Shown: positions 58,129-64,000 of the stretch, piece after piece
How positions within the stretch are numbered: position 1 is the first letter of the stretch
How the letters are laid out: each line of letters begins with the position of its first letter
NCBI GenBank assembly: GCA_965153455.1
Contig: OZ234502.1
Coordinates: 8,339,495 to 8,403,494 of the forward strand
DNA length: 64,000 nt
Direction: 5' to 3'
Source: Sphagnum compactum
Lineage: Eukaryota; Bryophyta; Sphagnopsida; Sphagnales
Translations under genes and position numbers: made by a program
Notes under the pieces: model-generated
The model's input: only the letters and a program-made list of their open reading frames with translations
What the model was told of the DNA's origin: nothing
The model's database searches: none

Positions 58129-60512
58129 TGTTGGACAATTTTATTCTTCTTTACTAATATGTTGTAGCAAGTGGCTTAGTCTATAGCCAAATTGTGGGAT
58201 TTAATGGTCTCATGTACATGGACATATATGCGGGTATGAAAGGTCTTATCTTATTTTGAGATTTTTAATACGGTCCCCATAGCTCATGCATTGAAATTTG
58301 ATGATTTTCATGGTTGGGCTAGTGGCCATCTATGGGCATGCTACCTATTATGCTTGATGGAGACCTTTGAATGTAAAGACCTCAAGTTCCTGGGAAGAAA
58401 TTGATGCAACCCTTTATATATCTTGTGATAACAAACCTTGATTGCACTTTCAATGTTCTTTTCTTTAAAGTTTATATGATGTCAAAACAACTATGCATAA
58501 GAAATTTTTTTTAACTAAACAAACTCTATTTGTTGTTATACACTTGTTTTTTGTAATTGTACATTTGAAATCCAATGTGTGGCAGTTAAGCAATCTTTAC
58601 CTGTAAATCAAATTGTCAAAGAAAGGTGGGAAGGATACCTAATTTGTATTCTTTGCATATGAAGAAGTTTCACTTTCAATAGTCCCAATCCTTTTGATGA
58701 GGGCCTAACTTAGATTAACTATCACTATCACTTGTTTGAAAAGTGGTCCAAACAAAGAAGCCCAAGTTTTCATATCTCCAATAGCTTTTGTTTTTCAAAG
58801 AGTTTAACACAGAAGTTAGACGGAAGATGATGTATTATCTTGAAAAACCTTAGGTGAAGAAGGGAGTGAACAATTTGCTATTAGGGAGGAAGAAAAGTTC
58901 CAACCTATTTAGTAAACAATGCATAATCTCTTGGCAAGCATTTTAATCTTTTATTTTTATGTGCACATGCAATTTCTTGCCTAATCAAACCCTAAATCTT
59001 TTGTCCAAATACTCACCAAACGCTTTGTTACCATGTAAATCATTTGGGTTGGCATTAGGCATGTAGTTCTTAGTTTTGAAAATCTTTCAACCAACGATGC
59101 AAATCTTTTTCTTTTCATTTAAAAAAATTGAGTTTAGGCACATGGTTGATATGATTGGTTACATTTTATTGGTGGTGTGATCGTAGTAACTAAAAAAAGC
59201 TCAATTTTGACCTATGCATAGTAGGTAGAACCAGACCTAGTTTACAATCAAACTTGCCTAAAAAAATTTAAAAGCTGAACCCAAAACAGGGGTTTTTTGA
59301 AATTGAAGAATTAGGTCCAAAACCGGACTATAGGTATTGTCAAAACGTTTTTAAAATCCCTGAATTGGAACCAAAGATTCTTTCTAATTAAAAAAAATGT
59401 TGGAACTGTGACTGAAGGTTGTCTTGAAAAGTGAGAACTAGTCAACACTGGTTCACACAATGTGTAGGACAATGTACATTCGTGTAGGAGAAAGCCCCAT
59501 ATTTGGAGCATTCTGAATTGAGGGTCTATTCCATGGCCTTACGAGTGGTAGGCAGTTTTTCACTTTTATGAAGAACCTCTAGTTCGAGTTCTTTAAAAAA
59601 AACTCACATTCATCCTGCTCTGGATCCACATTTGACTGGAACTAGGAACCCAACTTTGGGTTCGGTTCTTCAAAAAATATGGATTCCATTTATGAAAATC
59701 AAACCCAGTTTCAGTCGTCTTCTTTGAAACCCATACCAAAATCAGGGGTTTACCAGTTGTTAGCAATGGTTCTAGCCAATTATGTAGGGGAAAAAATATA
59801 ATCCAAATCCAATTACGGTCCTAAAAATTAAAAAACTTGGTTCTGATTCCAATTACAATCATGGAATTTGGACCAGTTTGTTGGAACCAGAATTACAACT
59901 TCTAGTTCCAAACCATCAAATGTGGGCAACCGACCAACACTGGCTCTTACCTGGCATAAAAAATCTGCATGAGGCTTCATGATGAAGAAGTCCCAAAATT
60001 TTCTTAATTTTGTTGGGAAGTCACTAGAGGAGGGTTCCTTCTCCTCAAGCATTGCCACTAGCCTACTGTTATTGAAATTGTATTGTGAAATCTGAAGCGA
60101 AGTGAGCCAACAGGTACCATCCCATTATGGATTAGGTAACTGACAAGAGGGAGCCGGTTCCCAGGAGTAACCAGTTTTCAAGAGGCAAAATAAGTTCCCT
60201 GATGGGACAAAGTAACAGTCAGGATTGGATGCTATGTGAGGAGGTCGCTTTGCTTGCATGTGCAAAAGAGGAGAGGAATTATGAGTTGTAATTCCGTGGT
60301 GGGCAGGCACTGATGTGCTGACACGTCCATTTATCTCTCTTGAAAAGAGGTTACCCCTAGGATAAAGCCTGGCTTTTCCTCAATATGGGGCCCCATGAAG
60401 AGGAGGTGTGAGTGGGCCTGAATCTATCCGTTAAAGCTTGGGCCCAAGGGCTGTACAAGGTGTTAATTATTGCCCCCAAATAAAGACTTTAATCTTTTTC
60501 TTGTGGTATCAG
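58129..60512. other. Non-coding stretch, unit 3
   Basis: Collinear with 2369-4773 and 33005-35402. No gene is supported. Confidence 0.4.
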
Positions 60513-60623
60513 GCAGGTATCTGGAGGGTACCCACCGGGTTTATGGAAAGAAAACAATGTGGAGCATTTTGGAAGATGGAATGTCTGCACTTGTCCGAAA
60601 TGCCCTGCTGCCTTCTATGCTGT
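60513..60623 (+). other. Possible orphan exon, copy 3
   Basis: Open 111-nt block with GTAAGT donor at 60624, differing from unit 2 by very few bases. Confidence 0.35.
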
Positions 60624-60839
60624 GTAAGTCTACTTTCAAATACAATAGGAAAAAGTTTCAGAGGGCTTTATATTGATGTCCTGTGGACAGAAAATGCCTT
60701 TCCATTGTATTCTTGTCCCGTAGTTACCACTTTGGTTTATACTCACCATCCGAATGTATGTACTATGTACCTACCTTTGTAGCCAGCAAGCGCCCTACCT
60801 ACTGATCTATGCTACTTACCCACTTACATAGGTAGTTAC

Positions 60840-61649
60840 CAGTGTTGGGTGGTTCTCACCTGTCAGCTAAAACCGACACCATTTTTCAAGTCTGGTTCTC
60901 AATGAGAACCAGCCAGTGAGAATTGAAGATGAGGATCGCCATGAGAACCGGATTGAAGGTTCTCACCCGAGGTGAGCATCACCTAGGTTCTCACCTGCCA
61001 TAAAATCTGATCGGTTCTCACATTTTGGAAAGCGTCCGGTTCTCATGGTGAAAAATAAAAATAAATATTCCAGTTATCCGGAAAGTCATGCCCTGTTGGG
61101 CCTGAGTTGCACCCCCCATTTGATGCTTCATCCCCTCTTGGCCATTGTCTCCAAAGTCAGGAAATTTTATTAAACAAGGGTATGAAATACTGAGACTCAG
61201 CAGTAAATGCACCAAGGTCGAGAACATTTATAGCTGCAGTACACATACCAGCAAGAGTGATTAGTTGAAAGCGTTCAAGTGAAGAAAGGACAGAGCAAAC
61301 TCAGTTTAGCACCAAATTTGCTGCTAAACTGAGTTTCATGCCACTAAAAAATGTTGATTGTCAGAAAAGAAACACAAAAAACCAAAAACAAATGTAAGAT
61401 AAATATATAACAAAAAATCATCATTTGTGAAAATCGGCCTTTGAGAATCGTCCTTGAAAACCAGCAGTTCAAAATTTTGTGAGAATCACTAACTCTGAAA
61501 TTCGCCTAATCCAGATTTTTTTTAAATTTTGAAAACCAGGGCGATTCTCAGAATGGGAATTTTTTTAAAGAATTGAAGCGATTCTTAATATCTGTCCCAA
61601 AAACTGGAACCGATGGTTCTCACAAAAAACTGAGAACCGCCCAACACTT
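60840..61649. mobile_element. Non-autonomous hAT element, copy 3 (810 bp)
   Basis: Same ends as copies 1 and 2. Perfect target duplication GTAGTTAC at 60832-60839 and 61650-61657. Confidence 0.88.
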
Positions 61650-61657
61650 GTAGTTAC

Positions 61658-62837
61658 TAAAATAATGGTCTTGAGGAGACTCCATGTATTGAGTGATTCA
61701 ACTTGTTGGACCCATGTGCACTCAGAAAATTGTAAGGGACGCACAAGAATGACTCCACTCTAGCCTTTTCTTTAAGGATATTGTAATTTTGAGCGGGTGG
61801 CTCTTAGACATATAATTGGAGTGCATATCTAGCATATTGCAAATGTTGTATTGTGGAACTTTTGGCTCCACAAAATTTCAATAAATAGAAATGTGACTAT
61901 GTGCAATATAAAAATTTCATTACAAGTTGACGAAATATGGAAATTTACACCAACAAAAACTGGTGAAATGTACATCACATAATCTAAAATATGGGAATAG
62001 AACCTATATATTACATAGCTCTATGATGATGCACATTGCACTATCATCTATGTAATATAAAACTATGTGTGTAAAACTCTCTCAAACTTGAATAAAGTCT
62101 TTTTTCATTGTTGGGTGATTGTTCACAACAAGAGTTAGAATTAGAACTTAGGACACACTATGCACATTGCAAACAAACACAAATTACAATGAACATTTGA
62201 CATTGGATGATTAGACACAAAAGCTCAAACACAATGGAGTTTCGCCTTACAATGTACATATGACACACAACTTCAAACTCAAAATTGGACAATATATGAT
62301 AAAACATAATATTAGACAGTGGACATATATTAGACATTCACATCAAATACGGGGCAATTAAAACAAATAGATAAAGACTTTCAAACTTGTTTCTTAAACT
62401 TCAATCAGACATCAAGACTCAAATTAAAATTCAGAATTTCAAACCAAGATGCAAACAAACTTAAAAATATGATGCTTCAACTAGACTTAAACATATAGAG
62501 TCTAGACCTTCAAACAAGGGCAGATAGATTCAGACACAAACTTATAAAGAAACTCATGAGGACTCAAGTCTCAAATAGACATAGACTCTCTAACCTTAAC
62601 ATAATAAAAAGACACAAAATTAGACATGTTCATTGCTCAAACAAACACAAACTCAGATTTTAGACACAAATTCATAAACTATCTAATTCAAACAAAATTT
62701 AAAATAAACAAAATCAAACATAGTCATTATTCAAAAATAGATTCAAAGTCATACATATTACAAACAAGTTAACAAGGCCTCAAATTATTTCCATAACTTA
62801 ATACAAACTTCACCTAGGTTTTTACTCCTTCCAATCA
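61658..62837. repeat. Fold-back and A/C-rich degenerate repeat zone, copy 3
   Basis: Collinear with 5925-7107, including the small fold-back near 62004-62057 and the A/C-rich zone from about 62110. Confidence 0.5.
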
Positions 62838-64000
62838 TCAAAACATGCATCGTACGGGAAGGTGTTCAAAGTGAAAAAAAGGTTGGGAATACATCCCAAC
62901 AATTGTGTGCAAATGTTCATTGAGGCAATTCCTCAATTTTGACTTCATGAAAGATAATGTGAAAAATGTGCATTCATCTTCCACTGACCCCAGCACTTGC
63001 ATTGATGCTATATTTGCCAACTTGAAACATTCCAGAAATGAATGCCTCAAGATGCGAAAAGCCTCCAAAGTCATGTCAAAGGACTAACATGAAAATGGAA
63101 CCTCCATTGCTACAGTAGCATTGGACTTCATGGTAATTTGAACATGTTAACTTGCATCTCAAGACCACTTGTGGATTAAATGGATGGACAAATCCTAGCC
63201 ACTTCTAAGGATGTACTTGAGTCTGAAAGTTTGACAAGTTCCAAATGTTGCTCCGTGTAGTAATGTGATTTGATCTACTTCAAATGACGACTGAAATTAT
63301 CCTCCACATCAATTTGAAACCAATACTGGGGATAACAAATTCCCCTAGTGTCCATGATATGAGACATTGGAAACCTTGAACCTAATTTTAAAATTAATGA
63401 TCCCGCTGCAGTTGCAAATAAAACCACTCAAAGGATAAATGATTACAAGGTCACAAACTGCAGCCAAGCATCTACATTCTAGTGGTAGAACTTCAAAGCA
63501 ATAGAAAAAATGTAATAAATTACACAAAGACTCAAACATACCCTTCATTTCTACTACTTAGAAAGTTCAGATAGACTTTTAAACTTATAAATAAACCAAA
63601 CATATTCAAACTCAGATAGACAAAGACAAACTTAGACTTAAACAAAAACAAACTCAACTTGAGACAAAAACAAACTCAACTTAAGATAAAAACAGACATA
63701 TATAAAGACAAACTCAAAGAGACAAAGATAGATTCAATCTTTAGACTAAGATATATTCAAAGAGACAAAGACAAATTCAAACAAAGAAAGATAGACTTAA
63801 ACAAAGACTTACAAACTATTTTTTTTCTATAAAATCCAAATTCAAGTAGATTTAATTTTAAAGCCTTAGACTAACTCATATTCATTAAAACTAATTTAGA
63901 TTGATTCAATTAACTTAGATTAAAAATTCAAACTAATTCAAACATGCAACAACTAAAACCCTAACCCTAAACCATGACTAAAACAAAGATTTTAACTCAA
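62838..64000 (-). pseudogene. hAT-family transposase remnant, copy 3 (cut by window end)
   Basis: The C-terminal block 62838-63074 reads LGSVEDECTF and FMKSKLRN as in unit 1. The A/C-rich interruption (63560-63950) is present, and sequence past 63915 continues as in unit 1 rather than showing the unit 2 deletion. Confidence 0.65.

Larger units (their letters stand above)
54586..64000 (+). repeat. Segmental duplication unit 3 (right end outside window)
   Basis: From 54586 the sequence follows the intron of the ankyrin gene (30354 onward). It then has about 890 bp not present at 30437-30456, and resumes collinearity at about 55553 through the terminal exon, the hAT element and the transposase remnant to the window end. 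It shares small derived states with unit 2 against unit 1, for example the shorter spacer near 60370 and 35260. Confidence 0.93.

Overview
This is nuclear DNA of a land plant. It is AT-rich and gene-poor, with GT-AG introns, decayed Ty3/gypsy and hAT elements, and a nuclear insertion of chloroplast ycf1. The ycf1 wording and the long repeat-filled spacers suggest a gymnosperm or another large non-flowering plant genome. The species cannot be named from the sequence.

The window is dominated by a tandem segmental duplication. Unit 1 (1-23892, left end outside the window), unit 2 (about 30354-54585) and unit 3 (54586 to the window end) are collinear. The period is 30,662 bp between units 1 and 2 and about 25.1 kb between the terminal exons of units 2 and 3. 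Between units 1 and 2 lies single-copy DNA (23893-30353) holding small fold-back repeats and then the promoter and 5' exons of the one gene seen with its 5' end.

That gene (about 27592-32010) encodes an ankyrin-repeat membrane protein of the ACD6/ITN1-like type: ankyrin repeats followed by a PGG-like multi-pass domain. Each unit starts with the last intron and last exon of this gene (323-1246, 30985-32010, 56091-57134). The unit 3 exon has no 5' exons in front of it because the duplication joint lies inside the intron. All three terminal exons begin in phase 0 behind an AG, so the upstream exon could in principle join any of those downstream of it. The unit 1 exon has lost its last membrane helix to a small rearrangement. 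The unit 3 exon differs strongly in its ankyrin half, almost only by amino-acid replacements, but hardly at all in its membrane half.

Behind the terminal exon each unit carries, in order: an unrecognised two-block coding remnant; a possible 111-nt orphan exon; a non-autonomous hAT element of about 810 bp with an 8-bp target duplication; an A/C-rich degenerate repeat zone; a decayed reverse-strand hAT/ZNF862-like transposase; then, in units 1 and 2, mostly featureless DNA, an 86-nt hairpin, and a decayed Ty3/gypsy gag-protease-RT remnant that contains a hAT fragment between two copies of its protease. Events after duplication mark individual units. Unit 1 has a 1,007-bp ycf1 insertion and a 0.7-kb tandem repeat. 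Unit 2 has a 2,469-bp insertion with 7-bp inverted ends carrying a GC-rich ORF, a 583-bp GC-rich insertion, and a 1.2-kb deletion in the hAT transposase. Unit 3 has about 890 bp of extra intron sequence.
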